Origin: Fodinibacter sp963800505
Lineage (GTDB): Bacteria; Actinomycetota; Actinomycetes; Actinomycetales; Dermatophilaceae
Direction: 5' to 3'
NCBI GenBank assembly: GCA_963800505.1
Contig: CAWDBL010000008.1
Coordinates: forward strand, 124,001 to 188,000
DNA: 64,000 bases
Under the pieces are notes generated by a model. It saw nothing but the letters and a program-made list of their open reading frames with translations. It did not search any database and was not told where the DNA came from. Positions within the stretch are counted from its first letter, which is position 1. Each line of letters starts with the position of its first letter. Made by a program: the position numbers and the translations under genes. Below are positions 8,037 through 17,519 of the stretch, piece by piece.

Positions 8037-8963
8037 ATGCCGGAACGCCTCATGCTCCTGGACTCCGCCTCGCTGTACTTCCGCGCCTTCTTCGGCGTGC
8101 CAGACCAGCGCACGAGCCCCGACGAGCCACCGACCAACGCGCTGCGCGGCTTCCTCGACATGATCGCCACGCTGGTGACCGCGCACCGGCCGACCCACCT
8201 GGTCGCCTGCTGGGACGACGACTGGCGGCCGCAGTGGCGTGTCGACCTGGTGCCCACCTACAAGACGCACCGGCTGATCGAGGGCTCCGACGTGGTGGAG
8301 GAGAGCCCCGACGACCTCACTCCCCAGGTGCCGCTCATCCGCGACGCACTGCGCGCCATCGGCATCGTGCGCCTCGGGGCGCCGGGCTGCGAGGCCGACG
8401 ACGTCATCGGCACGCTCAGCGAGCGGCACCGCGGCGTGATGCCGGTCGACGTCGTCACCGGCGACCGCGACCTGCTCCAGCTCGTCGACGACGCACACGG
8501 CATCCGGGTGCTCTACACGGGCAAGGGCGGGGTACGCGACCCCGACCTGGCGACCCAGGCCTACCTGCACGAGCGGTATGCCGTGCCCACCGGTGAGGCC
8601 TACCTCGACATGTCGGTGCTGCGCGGCGACACCAGCGACGGGCTGCCGGGCGTCAAGGGCATCGGCGACAAGACGGCCGCGCAGCTCATCGCCACCTACG
8701 GGTCGCTCGCCGGGGTGCGGGCGGCGGTCGACGGGGGCGACCCGGGGCTCAAGGGCGCGCGGCGCGCCAACCTCGAGGCGGCATCCGCCTACCTCGACGT
8801 GGCCCCCACCGTGGTGCGGGTGCTGCGCGACGCGCCGGTGGCCGACGTCGACCTGGCCCGGCCAAGCGAGGTGGCCGACCCTGAGCTGCTCGAGCAGCTC
8901 GGCGAGGCCTACGGCGTCACCAACCCGGTCGGCCGGGTGCTCAGGGCCCTGGGTCTGGATTGA
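8037..8963 (+). CDS. 5'-3' exonuclease, PolA N-domain type (Rv2090-like)
   Basis: A free-standing 308-residue 5'-3' exonuclease/flap endonuclease of the FEN family, acting on DNA 5' ends during repair or primer removal. The acidic metal sites are visible: LMLLDSAS (first Asp), GCEADDVIGTL, VTGDRDLLQL, then LRGDTSDGLPGVKGIGDKTAAQL, which is the H3TH helix-hairpin DNA-binding motif. The pairing of this gene with helY is conserved in mycobacteria (Rv2090/Rv2092c). Its last 23 bases overlap the convergent AraC-type gene. Confidence 0.9.
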   Translation: MPERLMLLDSASLYFRAFFGVPDQRTSPDEPPTNALRGFLDMIATLVTAHRPTHLVACWDDDWRPQWRVDLVPTYKTHRLIEGSDVVEESPDDLTPQVPLIRDALRAIGIVRLGAPGCEADDVIGTLSERHRGVMPVDVVTGDRDLLQLVDDAHGIRVLYTGKGGVRDPDLATQAYLHERYAVPTGEAYLDMSVLRGDTSDGLPGVKGIGDKTAAQLIATYGSLAGVRAAVDGGDPGLKGARRANLEAASAYLDVAPTVVRVLRDAPVADVDLARPSEVADPELLEQLGEAYGVTNPVGRVLRALGLD

Positions 8964-9366
8964 GCCTCTCGCCGGCCGGGCGGGTCCACCGCATCCGGAA
9001 GGTGGTGGGGACGAACGCGGTCGCCGGGTCGGCGCCGGTGCGGAAAGCCGACGGTGAGGTGCCCACGATGTCGCGGAAGGTGCGGCTGAACGTACCGAGG
9101 CTGGAGAACCCCACCTGCATGCACACGTCGGTGACCGGCGTGTCCGTGGTGCGCAGGAGGGTCATCGCACGTTCGATGCGGCGCCGCTGCAGGTAGCGGT
9201 GCGGCGTCTCGCCGAAGGTCGCCCGGAACTCGCGGATGAAGTGGGCGCGCGCCATGTGCGCGGTGGCCGCGAGCAGGTCGACGTCGAGCGGCTCGGTGCT
9301 GCGCCGGTCGATGAGGTCACGGGCGCGCAGCAGCCGCCGGTTCCGGTCCTCCTCGGCGACACCCAC
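8941..9366 (-). CDS. AraC-family transcriptional regulator, short form
   Basis: A 141-residue protein consisting mainly of the double helix-turn-helix AraC/XylS DNA-binding domain (residues 15-110: LLAATAHMARAHFIREFRATFGETP and TDVCMQVGFSSLGTFSRTFR). There is no separate effector domain, only a short C-terminal tail. GTG at 9366 fits a leaderless -10 (TACGGT, 9374-9379); an upstream GTG at 9393 would add nine residues. It is divergent from the VOC-family gene at 9482, its likely target by analogy with common AraC-VOC pairs. Confidence 0.85.
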   Translation of the reverse strand: MGVAEEDRNRRLLRARDLIDRRSTEPLDVDLLAATAHMARAHFIREFRATFGETPHRYLQRRRIERAMTLLRTTDTPVTDVCMQVGFSSLGTFSRTFRDIVGTSPSAFRTGADPATAFVPTTFRMRWTRPAGERLNPDPGP

Positions 9367-9481
9367 GCCGACCACCGTAGGTTGTGCTGCCACCAGAAGC
9401 GCACTTTCGGAGAAGCAGGCCGCACCACACCGCCCCTAGCGTGATCGCACCAGCTCCCCGCAACGCAAAGGAACGCCAATC

Positions 9482-9886
9482 ATGCTCAAGCGCAACAACA
9501 TCTCGTCGATCTTCGTCCTCGACCAGGATGAGGCCCTGACCTTCTACACCGAGGTGCTCGGCCTCGAGGTGGGCGAGGACATGGACTTCGGGCCGATGCG
9601 GTGGCTCACCGTGCGGGTCCCGGGCGACGAGAAGACGATCCTGCTCGAGAAGCCGGGGGCGCCGGCCCACGACGAGGCCACCGCCGAACAGATCCGCGCG
9701 CTCGTGACCAAGGGTGCCGGCGGCGGCTGGCTCGCCTTCACCACGGACGACGTGGACGCCGCGTTCGCGCGGGTCAAGGAGTCCGGGGCCGACATCACCC
9801 AGGAGGTCGTCACCCAGCCCTACGGGCGCGACTTCGCCCTGCGCGACCCGTTCGGCAACCACATCCGGATCGGCGAGGTGTACTGA
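9482..9886 (+). CDS. VOC-family (glyoxalase/bleomycin-resistance-like) protein
   Basis: A 134-residue single-unit vicinal-oxygen-chelate protein with two beta-alpha-beta-beta-beta modules: ISSIFVLDQDEALTFYTEVLG at the start and LRDPFGNHIRIGE at the end. Putative metal ligands include a C-terminal Glu within IGEVY; the usual N-terminal His/Gln position is not obvious, so metal binding and catalysis are uncertain. An AAAGGA ribosome site precedes the ATG, and TAGCGT about 40 bases upstream is a candidate -10. Probably regulated by the divergent AraC-type gene. Confidence 0.85.
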   Translation: MLKRNNISSIFVLDQDEALTFYTEVLGLEVGEDMDFGPMRWLTVRVPGDEKTILLEKPGAPAHDEATAEQIRALVTKGAGGGWLAFTTDDVDAAFARVKESGADITQEVVTQPYGRDFALRDPFGNHIRIGEVY

Positions 9887-9893
9887 GCCGGAC

Positions 9894-12725
9894 CTAGTCG
9901 AGGCGGTCGGCGGCGACGACGCCGCGCAGCACGGCATCCACCGCGGTGCGGGCCGTACGGCGCAGCTCGCCGTCGGTCGCCGCCTTGGCCACCTGGTCGA
10001 GCAGGTCGACGATCTGCTTGCAGCGGCGAACGAAGTCGCCGGCTGCCATGTCCTGACCGCGCAGCACGGTGTCGAGCCGCTCGCCGGAGGCCCACCGGTG
10101 CACCATCCAGGCCATGCCGCCGTCGGGCATCGAGGTCGACGGCAGGTCGTGCTCGGTCTCGAGGTCCTCGATCTGCGACCAGAGCCGCGACATCCGGGTC
10201 AGTGCCTCGGCGACGTCCTCGTTCGGCATCCGGGGCGAGACCTCGGCCTCCTCGTGCCTGGGCTCGTGCACCAGGGCCGACACGGCGGCGGCCAGCCCTG
10301 CGGCGTCCAGCCGCTTCCACACGTCGTGGCGCAGGCACTCGGCGGCGAGCAGGTCCTTCTCGGTGTAGAGCCGGCGCAGCCGCTCCCCCCGCTCGGTGAC
10401 CACGGTGCCACCCTCGGCGAGGTAGCCCAGGGCCTCGAGGGCATCGCAGATGCGGTCGAAGGTGCGGGCCACCGTGTTGGTGCGGCCCTCGACCCGACGC
10501 TGCAGGCCGACCGTCTCGCGCTTGAGCCGCCACCAGCGCTCGGCCCACCGGGCGTGCGTCTCACGGTCGGGGCACTGATGGCACGGGTGGGTGATGAGCT
10601 CGTGTCGCAGCTGCGCAACGCGCTCGGACTCCCCCGCAGTCACCTGCCGCGCGCGGCGGCGCGGCGAGTCCTCGATGCCGTGCGGCACGGCGATCCGCAA
10701 CGAGGTCGCCAGGTCGCGGCGCGACTTCGGCGACTTCGGGTTGAAGTTGGGCGGCACCTTCACCTGGGTGACCGACTCGACCGGCTCGGGCACATCGACC
10801 AGGGTCAGCCGGCGGAACTGCTTGTCCTCGGTGACGACGGCCGGCCCGGTGGGGGTCCCTTTACCGGCGCGCGACGGCTGCACCACCACGGCCCACCCGG
10901 CACGCCGACCGGCCGGGATGCGGATGACGTCACCGATGCGCAGCGCCTCGAGGGAGACGGCTGCCTCGGCGCGGCGCGACGCGGAGCGCGCCTTGACGCC
11001 CTCCTTCTCGGCGTCGGCCAGGGCCCGGCGCAGCGCGGCGTACTCGCGGAAGTCACCGAGGTGGCAGTGCATCGCCTCGGCGTAGCCCTCCATGCCTTCT
11101 TCGTTGCGCCGCACCGCAGTTGCGATGCCGACCACGGCACGGTCGGCCTGGAACTGCGCGAACGAGGTCTCGAGGATGTCGCGGGCCACCTCGCGCCCGA
11201 CCTGGGCGACGAGGTTGACCGCCATGTTGTAGGTCGGCCGGAAGCTCGAGCGCAGCGGGTAGGTGCGGGTGGAGGCCAACCCGCCCACGGCCAACGGGTC
11301 GACGCCGCGGGCCCACTGCACGACCGCGTGGCCCTCGATGTCGATGCCGCGCCGGCCCGCGCGCCCGGTGAGCTGGGTGTACTCCGCGGGCGTGATGTCG
11401 ACGTGCGCCTCGCCGTTGAACTTGACGAGCTTCTCGAGCACCACGGTGCGGGCGGGCATGTTGATGCCGAGCGCCAGTGTCTCAGTGGCGAACACAGCCC
11501 TGATGCGGGCCGCGGTGAAGAGCTCCTCGACGATCTCGCGGAACAACGGCAGCATGCCGGCGTGGTGGGCGGCGAACCCCCGGGAGAGCCCCTCGACGAA
11601 GTCGAAGTAGCCCAGCACCGCGAGGTCCTCGTCGGCCAGGGACTCGACACGCTCCTCGACGTGCCGTCGGATGCGCAGGCCCTCGCGGTCGGGGATGAGG
11701 CGGGTTCCGGCGGCGAGCAGCTGACTGACCGCCGCCTCGCACCCGACCCGGCTGAAGATGAAGGTGATGGCGGGCAGCAGCCCGTCGCGGTCGAGCTCGT
11801 CGATCACCTCGGCCCGCGTCGCGCCGCCCCCGGGTCGACCACCGCGAGCGAACCCGGCGCCGCCCGCGCCGCCCCCCGGGCCGCGCCCTCCCCCACCGCG
11901 GCGGTTGCCGCCCCGGTGGTTGCGCGCCGGTGGGCCGCCACGGCCGGAGCCAGCGCGCCCGGAACCGCCGCGCCGGGGCTCGTCGTCCCAGCGGCCGCGC
12001 TGCTCGGAGGTGCGGATGGCGGCCAACAGGTCGGGGTTGACCCGGTTGCCGGCGAACAGGTCGAACAGGGTGGTGCCGACGAGCACGTGCTGGGACAGGG
12101 GCACCGGCCGGTGCTCGGAGACGACCACCGCGTGGTTGCCCCGCACCTCGGCGAGCCAGTCGCCGAACTCCTCGGCGTTGCTCACGGTGGCCGACAGCGA
12201 CACGACCTGCACGTGCTCGGGGAGGTGGATGATGACCTCCTCCCAGACCGCACCGCGGAACCGGTCGGCCAGGTAGTGCACCTCGTCCATGACGACGTAG
12301 CCCAGGCCGTCGAGGGTGCGCGACCCGGCATACATCATGTTGCGCAGCACCTCGGTGGTCATCACGACCACCGGTGCCTCGCCGTTGACGGAGGAGTCCC
12401 CGGTCAGCAGCCCCACCTTGTCGGCACCGTGCACCCGCACCAGGTCGTGGTACTTCTGGTTCGACAGCGCCTTGATCGGCGTGGTGTAGAACGCCTTTCG
12501 TCCGGTCGCCAGGGCCAGGTGCACGGCGAACTCGCCAACGATGGTCTTGCCGGCTCCGGTCGGGGCGGCGACGAGCACCCCCTGGCCGGCCTCGACCGCG
12601 GCGCAGGCCTGCAGCTGGAACTCGTCGAGGGGGAAGTCCAGGCCGGCGGTGAACCGGGCGAGCTCGGAGCGGTCCCGGCGGCTCCGGGCGGCAGCAGCGG
12701 CATACCGCTCGGCGGGGCTGGGCAT
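9894..12725 (-). CDS. helY: Ski2/Mtr4-like DEVH-box helicase HelY with RGG insert
   Basis: A 943-residue superfamily 2 helicase of the actinobacterial HelY/Mtr4-like group, an ATP-dependent RNA (possibly DNA) unwinding enzyme. Motifs in order: Walker A APTGAGKT near residue 53, motif II DEVHYL near 145, motif III SLSATVSN near 175, motif VI QLTGRAGRRG near 450, then a DSHCT-type C-terminal helical domain. An Arg/Gly-rich RGG-like insert at about residues 245-303 separates the two RecA-like domains. The leaderless -10 TAGCCT (12733-12738) lies seven bases before the ATG. Synteny with Rv2092c supports the name. Confidence 0.93.
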   Translation of the reverse strand: MPSPAERYAAAAARSRRDRSELARFTAGLDFPLDEFQLQACAAVEAGQGVLVAAPTGAGKTIVGEFAVHLALATGRKAFYTTPIKALSNQKYHDLVRVHGADKVGLLTGDSSVNGEAPVVVMTTEVLRNMMYAGSRTLDGLGYVVMDEVHYLADRFRGAVWEEVIIHLPEHVQVVSLSATVSNAEEFGDWLAEVRGNHAVVVSEHRPVPLSQHVLVGTTLFDLFAGNRVNPDLLAAIRTSEQRGRWDDEPRRGGSGRAGSGRGGPPARNHRGGNRRGGGGRGPGGGAGGAGFARGGRPGGGATRAEVIDELDRDGLLPAITFIFSRVGCEAAVSQLLAAGTRLIPDREGLRIRRHVEERVESLADEDLAVLGYFDFVEGLSRGFAAHHAGMLPLFREIVEELFTAARIRAVFATETLALGINMPARTVVLEKLVKFNGEAHVDITPAEYTQLTGRAGRRGIDIEGHAVVQWARGVDPLAVGGLASTRTYPLRSSFRPTYNMAVNLVAQVGREVARDILETSFAQFQADRAVVGIATAVRRNEEGMEGYAEAMHCHLGDFREYAALRRALADAEKEGVKARSASRRAEAAVSLEALRIGDVIRIPAGRRAGWAVVVQPSRAGKGTPTGPAVVTEDKQFRRLTLVDVPEPVESVTQVKVPPNFNPKSPKSRRDLATSLRIAVPHGIEDSPRRRARQVTAGESERVAQLRHELITHPCHQCPDRETHARWAERWWRLKRETVGLQRRVEGRTNTVARTFDRICDALEALGYLAEGGTVVTERGERLRRLYTEKDLLAAECLRHDVWKRLDAAGLAAAVSALVHEPRHEEAEVSPRMPNEDVAEALTRMSRLWSQIEDLETEHDLPSTSMPDGGMAWMVHRWASGERLDTVLRGQDMAAGDFVRRCKQIVDLLDQVAKAATDGELRRTARTAVDAVLRGVVAADRLD

Positions 12726-12747
12726 GGCCTCAAGGCTACGTCAGCGG

Positions 12748-13638
12748 TCAGGCCAGGACGGTGAGCGCGCCCGGCACGACCTCCATGGTCATCGGCAGGG
12801 CCGCGAAGCGCTCCCCGTCGGCGTACGACACGATGCCGGTGGCCTCGAGCCGCACCGTGCGGGCCCGCAGCACCTGCACCTTGGGGTGGCTGACGTGGGT
12901 GCCCTTGAACACGGTCGGGAAGACGCGCAGGAACTCGGCGGTCGAGATCTTGTGCAGCACCAGCACGTCGAGCAGGCCGTCGTCGAACTCGGCTCCCGGC
13001 GTCACCCGCATGCCACCGCCGTAGGCCGGGCCGTTGCCGACCGCGACGAGCATCGCCTCGGTCTCCATCCGCACGCCGTCGAGCTCCAGTACATAAGGAA
13101 TGGCGCGGAACAGCGGCAGCTCGCGCATGATCGCCAGGTTGTAGCGCATGGGGCCCTTGGGCCAGCGCCACTGGTTGGCCCGCTCGTTGACGACCGCGTC
13201 GAACCCGGCAGCGAGGACACCCAGGAACCAGCGGTCCTCACCCGACGCCATGGTGTGCTTCGCCACGTCGACGAGGCGCGTGCCGCCGTCGAGGATGCGC
13301 TCCACGGCCTTCGCGGCGTCGCGCACCGGCAGGCCGAGCTCGCGCGCGATGTCGTTGCCGGTGCCGGCCGCGATGACGCCGAGCGGCACCCCGGTGCCGG
13401 CGCACAGGTTGGCGCCCAGGTGCACCATGCCGTCGCCGCCGGCGACGACGATGCGGTCCACTGCGCCGGCGGCGATCGCCGCACGGCCCTGCTCCATGGC
13501 GCTGCGGGCATCAGCGGCGCTGAGGTCGAGGATGTCGGTGCCCGCCGCGCGCAGCAGGGTGAGAGCCTCGCTGCCGATGCGCGCGCCGGTGTTCTTGCCG
13601 GAGGTGGGGTTGACGATCAGACCGAGGCGCAGGGTCAC
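12748..13638 (-). CDS. diacylglycerol/lipid kinase family protein
   Basis: A 296-residue member of the DAGK/YegS lipid kinase fold, which phosphorylates a lipid hydroxyl using ATP at the inner membrane face. The N-terminal catalytic domain contains GLIVNPTSGKNTG, the nucleotide loop VVAGGDGMVHLGAN and GTGNDIARELGLP; the C-terminal beta-sandwich follows (VGNGPAYGGGMRVTPGAEFDDGLLDV). The substrate (diacylglycerol, a PIM precursor or another lipid) cannot be told from sequence. Its start overlaps the stop of the winged-helix gene at 13635 by four bases, so the two are co-transcribed. Confidence 0.9.
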   Translation of the reverse strand: MTLRLGLIVNPTSGKNTGARIGSEALTLLRAAGTDILDLSAADARSAMEQGRAAIAAGAVDRIVVAGGDGMVHLGANLCAGTGVPLGVIAAGTGNDIARELGLPVRDAAKAVERILDGGTRLVDVAKHTMASGEDRWFLGVLAAGFDAVVNERANQWRWPKGPMRYNLAIMRELPLFRAIPYVLELDGVRMETEAMLVAVGNGPAYGGGMRVTPGAEFDDGLLDVLVLHKISTAEFLRVFPTVFKGTHVSHPKVQVLRARTVRLEATGIVSYADGERFAALPMTMEVVPGALTVLA

Positions 13639-14048
13639 AGCGCCTGGCTGCGCAGGTGCGCGACGACCTCGTGGCCGGCGCTCGGCCAGTCACCCGGTGC
13701 ACCCGCGGACGCCTCGGTGCTGCCGGTGGCGAGCCACCGTGCCGGCTGCTCGGCCTCGGAGCTCTCGCTGCCCTGGCGGACGAGGTCGACGAACTGGCCG
13801 ACCGTCACCCCGCTCTCGACCGCGTGCCGCAGCCGCTGCTCGCGGCACACCAGGTAGTGGTTGCGGCGTCCGACTCGTGCCCGGGCGACGACGCCGGCCC
13901 GCTCGAGGTCGCCGATGATCTGCTGCACGGCCCGCTCGGTGATGCCGATGCTCGCGGCGACGTCACGCACCAGGACTTGAGGGTCTGCGGCCAGGCACAC
14001 CAGTACGTGTCCGTGGTTGGTGATGAAGGTCCAGCCGTCCCGCGTCAT
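13635..14048 (-). CDS. winged helix-turn-helix transcriptional regulator
   Basis: A 137-residue protein with a MarR/ArsR-like winged helix at residues 5-75 (FITNHGHVLVCLA, then VRDVAASIGITERAVQQIIGDLERAGVV, then RVGRRNHYLV). The remainder is a low-complexity Ser/Glu/Ala tail. ATG at 14048 is seven bases from the minus-strand -10 TATCGT (14056-14061); a GTG at 14078 would add ten residues. It is operonic with the lipid kinase gene through a four-base overlap. The target is unknown; autoregulation of this pair is the simplest guess. Confidence 0.8.
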   Translation of the reverse strand: MTRDGWTFITNHGHVLVCLAADPQVLVRDVAASIGITERAVQQIIGDLERAGVVARARVGRRNHYLVCREQRLRHAVESGVTVGQFVDLVRQGSESSEAEQPARWLATGSTEASAGAPGDWPSAGHEVVAHLRSQAL

Positions 14049-14055
14049 ACGAACG

Positions 14056-14061
14056 ACGATA
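14056..14061 (-). promoter_or_regulatory. leaderless -10 of the winged-helix gene
   Basis: TATCGT on the minus strand, seven bases before the ATG at 14048. It decides the start over GTG 14078. Confidence 0.45.
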
Positions 14062-14259
14062 TGGGAATCGGCATTCACGAATCCGGCATTTGGGCTTCCC
14101 GACCCCCCAAATTGGGGAGATGTCGGTCACTACCGGGTGTGCTAGGCGGGTTCGGTGGCGAGCTTCGCGGGCCCTACCTGCGGGGCGGCCGACGCACTCC
14201 GTACTGCGGTTTCACGAATGGGCATTCCTGCACTCGAGTTCCCTTGCGAGGAGATGGAC

Positions 14260-15112
14260 ATGATGCGGCCGGTGTCGGTCGCCGTGCCGCCCATCAAGGC
14301 TCACACCCTGTCAACCTCGCTGGTCAGCTCGCGGGTCGTCGTGGCGTTCAACGACAACTCGATCACCGAGACCCGGTTCGCCCTCGAGCGCACGACCAAC
14401 GGGACCACCTGGACCGAGGTCGCCAGTTCGACGCAGCCGTTGGGCAACTCCACCGTCCACCTGGTCGGCCGCACGATGACCGATCCCACGTCCAACGCGT
14501 CGACGGCCTACTCAGTACCGGATCGTCGCTCAGAGCACCATGGGCTACGGCTCCGGGATGCCGTCCATGACGGGCAAGTCGACGTCCGCCACGGTGGCCG
14601 CCACAGCTCTGGCCACTCCGACAAGCCTGACCGCGACCGCGGCCGCGGCCACCACTGGCACCATGCGAGTCAACCTGGCGTGGTTCGAGACGTCCACGAC
14701 ACAAAGCGGCTTCGCCATTCAGCGGGCCACGGAAAGCCGTGCCACGTTCACCCAACTCGCCACCGTTGCGGCGAACACGGTGAGCTACGCGTACATCGCC
14801 GTCACCGTCGGCGCCACGCACCAGTACCGGGTTGCGGGAGCCACCGCCGCCGGCAACTCGGCGTGGAGCAACGAGGCGACGGTCACGGTCACGGCCGCGC
14901 CGACCGTGCCTGCGGTGCCGACCATCCTGACCGGAACCTCGGTCCGGACGGGCACCACCCAGACGGGCACCACCACCTGGACCGCCGTCCCAGGAGCGAC
15001 CGGCTACCGCATCCACCGGAGCCTGACTGGCAACCGGACAGCGCTGTCATCGCAGGCCGCGAAAGGGTGGCAGGATTATCGGCGTGACCGCCATCTTCGA
15101 GCTGTTCGCTGA
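14260..15112 (+). pseudogene. frameshifted fibronectin type III domain protein remnant
   Basis: Two fibronectin-III-like domains and the beginning of a third are recognisable, but in two different frames. From an ATG at 14260 (GAGGAG six bases upstream) the first domain reads VVVAFNDNSITETRFALERT..., breaks near 14513, and continues in the next frame as QYRIVAQSTMGYGSG; the second domain reads VNLAWFETSTTQSGFAIQRA...HQYRVAGATAAGNSAWSNEA, and a third starts at TGTTTWTAVPGATGYRIHRS and is cut short. There is no signal peptide, anchor or catalytic domain, and the frame runs 29 bases into the next gene. Likely a decayed piece of a secreted or surface protein. A single-base sequencing error could explain the frame break but not the missing ends. 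Confidence 0.7.
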
Positions 15113-16673
15113 CACTCCACTACTGCTCTTGGCGGTCCTGCTGGCGCTCGGCGCGGCCGTCGGGCACGTGCGCATCGCCGGGGTGCGTCTCGGCCCGGCC
15201 GCCGTGCTGTTCGCGGCGCTGGGCGTCTCCGCCTGGGCCACCTCGTACGACATCGAGCTGGAGATCCCCGAGGTCATCGGCATCTTCGGGCTGGTGCTGT
15301 TCACCTACACCATCGGCGTCGTGTCCGGCACCCACTTCTTCGCCTCGCTGCGGCGCGGCTGGCCCACGATGCTCGTGGTGGCCGGCGCCCTCGCCCTGGT
15401 CGGGGGCCTCGCCGTGGGGCTCGGGCGGGTCCTCGGGCTCACCTCCGGAACCGCCGCCGGCGCCTACGCCGGCGCGCTGACCAACACCCCCGCGCTCGCG
15501 GCGGCATCCGCCCGCGCAGCGGACCCGGCCGGCCCGACGATCGGCTACTCGATCACGTACCTCGGGGGCGTCATCGTGATGCTCGTGGTTGCTGCCTGGT
15601 CGCTGCGCCGCCCCGGCGCCCAGCCGCGCCGCGAGGAGATCGGCCACATCACCGTGCGCGTCGAGGTGCACGAGCCGATCAGCGTGGAGACGCTGGCCGA
15701 GGCACACCACCACGAGATCGGCGTCTCCCGCCTCAAGCACGCCCACGCCGCGAACCCGACCATCGTCCCCGCCGGTGCCGAGCTGATCGGCCACAACGAC
15801 CTCGTGACCATCGTCGGGCCCCGACCCGTGCTCGACGACGTCGCCGAGCGCCTGGGCCACGTCTCGTCGCACGACATCGTCGAAGACCGGCACGAGCTCG
15901 ACTTCCGCCGCGTCACCCTCTCCAACAAGCAGCTCGTCGGCCACACCGTCGCCGAGCTCGACCTCGACCAGAAGTTCGGCGCCACCGTGAGCCGGGTGCG
16001 CCGCGGCGACGTCGATCTCGTGGCCCACGGCACCTTCGTGCTCGCGATGGGCGACCGGCTGCGCGTCATCGTGCCGCGCGACCGGATGGCCGAGGTCGGC
16101 ACCTACCTCGGCGACAGCGACCGGGGGATGTCCGACATCAACGTCGGCGGCCTCGCGCTCGGCCTGGCGGCGGGCATCGCCGTCGGGCTGATCCACGTGC
16201 CCACCCCCGGTGGCGGGTTCACGATCGGCGCCGCGGCCGGCACCCTGATGGTGGGGCTGATCTTCGGGCGCCTGGGCCGGGTCGGCCCGGTCATCACCTC
16301 GATGTCGCACGGGGCCGCGCAGTCGCTCTCGGCCCTGGGCATGGTCACCTTCCTCGCCTATGCCGGCGTGCGCGCCGGCCGCTCCATCACCGAGGCCCTC
16401 GCCTCGGCTGCCGGGTGGCGCGTCGCGGTGCTCGGCCTGGTGCTCACCACGGCCGCGGCCGGGCTCCTCGTCCTCGGCATCCACGTGCTGCGCAGAATGT
16501 CGTGGCTCGAGACGGCGGGCGCCCTCGCGGGCAGCCAGACCCAGCCCGCGATCCTCGCCTACGTCAACGACAAGACGGGCTACGACACCCGCATCGGCGT
16601 CGCCTACGCCCTGGTCTACCCGGTCGCGATGATCGCCAAGATCGTGGTGGCCCAGGTGCTCGCCGGCCTCTGA
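15084..16673 (+). CDS. AspT/YidE-family transporter with regulatory TrkA-C domain
   Basis: A 529-residue integral membrane protein of the aspartate:alanine exchanger/YidE-YbjL type. About five hydrophobic helices lie at residues 8-175; a cytoplasmic region at 185-340 holds two RCK_C/TrkA-C-like modules (for example HEPISVETLAEAHHHEIGVS); a second membrane half follows at about 355-529 (FTIGAAAGTLMVGLIFGRLG, then GALAGSQTQPAILAYVNDKT). The inverted-repeat membrane halves are typical of the family. The substrate is unknown: a dicarboxylate or amino acid is likely. The GTG at 15084 lies inside the end of the decayed fibronectin-III frame. Confidence 0.85.
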   Translation: MTAIFELFADTPLLLLAVLLALGAAVGHVRIAGVRLGPAAVLFAALGVSAWATSYDIELEIPEVIGIFGLVLFTYTIGVVSGTHFFASLRRGWPTMLVVAGALALVGGLAVGLGRVLGLTSGTAAGAYAGALTNTPALAAASARAADPAGPTIGYSITYLGGVIVMLVVAAWSLRRPGAQPRREEIGHITVRVEVHEPISVETLAEAHHHEIGVSRLKHAHAANPTIVPAGAELIGHNDLVTIVGPRPVLDDVAERLGHVSSHDIVEDRHELDFRRVTLSNKQLVGHTVAELDLDQKFGATVSRVRRGDVDLVAHGTFVLAMGDRLRVIVPRDRMAEVGTYLGDSDRGMSDINVGGLALGLAAGIAVGLIHVPTPGGGFTIGAAAGTLMVGLIFGRLGRVGPVITSMSHGAAQSLSALGMVTFLAYAGVRAGRSITEALASAAGWRVAVLGLVLTTAAAGLLVLGIHVLRRMSWLETAGALAGSQTQPAILAYVNDKTGYDTRIGVAYALVYPVAMIAKIVVAQVLAGL

Positions 16674-16674
16674 C

Positions 16675-17487
16675 CTAGAGCGGTGAGGCCTCGTTGTCGT
16701 CGACGTCGAGCCAGTCCGGCCGGGCCTTCTCCTTGCGCTTGTCGAGGAGGCGGCACACGAACCAGGCGCCGAAGTACAGGGCGGTGAGCGGGGCGGCGAA
16801 GACGAACATCGTGAACGGGTCAGCAGTCGGGGTCGCCACGGCGGCGAAGACGAAGATCAGCACCACCGCCACGCGCCAGCCCTTGATCAGCCGGTTGGCC
16901 GGCATCACGCCGACGGCGTTGAGCCCGACCAGCACCACCGGGAAGAGGAACCCGATGCCGAACACCAGGATGAACCGGGTGACGAAGGAGAAGTACATCG
17001 ACACCTGCTGGATGTTCGACGTCCCGTCCGGGCTGAAGCCGTACAGGATCGCCAGCGACTTCGGCAGGATCATGTACGCCAGTGCGCATCCGACCAGGAA
17101 CAGGGGGACCGTGGCCCCGAGGAACGCCAGCGAGATGCGCTTCTCCTTGCGGGTCAGTCCCGGCACGATGAACGCCCAGATCTGGTAGAGCCAGATCGGG
17201 CTGGAGACCACGACGCCGACGAAGATCGACAGGCTGATCAGGTTGGACAGCGCTGCGGTCGCCTCGCCGAAGTTCAGGCTGATCGTGCTCTGCGGGTTGG
17301 CCCGCTTGTAGTCGTTGAACGGCTCGGACAGGAAGAGGAACACCTGGTCGTAGAAGAAGCCCGCGACGATCGAGGCCACCAGCACGGAGGCCGCGGCGAT
17401 GAACAGCCGCCGCCGGAACTCGCGGAAGTGCTCACCGAGGGTCATCCGCCCCTCGGGGTCGCGCGGGCGACGGCGCAGTCGAGCCAT
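16675..17487 (-). CDS. tatC: Sec-independent protein translocase TatC
   Basis: Receptor subunit of the twin-arginine translocase in the cytoplasmic membrane; it binds RR signal peptides. The 270-residue protein has six predicted membrane helices, the N-terminal MTLGEHFREFRRRL signature (residues 15-28), and conserved LYQIWAFIVPGLTRKEK and FGIGFLFPVVL. It lies 32 bases downstream of tatA, in the order tatA-tatC seen in mycobacteria (Rv2094c-Rv2093c). Confidence 0.95.
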   Translation of the reverse strand: MARLRRRPRDPEGRMTLGEHFREFRRRLFIAAASVLVASIVAGFFYDQVFLFLSEPFNDYKRANPQSTISLNFGEATAALSNLISLSIFVGVVVSSPIWLYQIWAFIVPGLTRKEKRISLAFLGATVPLFLVGCALAYMILPKSLAILYGFSPDGTSNIQQVSMYFSFVTRFILVFGIGFLFPVVLVGLNAVGVMPANRLIKGWRVAVVLIFVFAAVATPTADPFTMFVFAAPLTALYFGAWFVCRLLDKRKEKARPDWLDVDDNEASPL

Positions 17488-17519
17488 GGGGTCTGAGGGC
17501 GAGCGGGGGGTGAGGAGGG

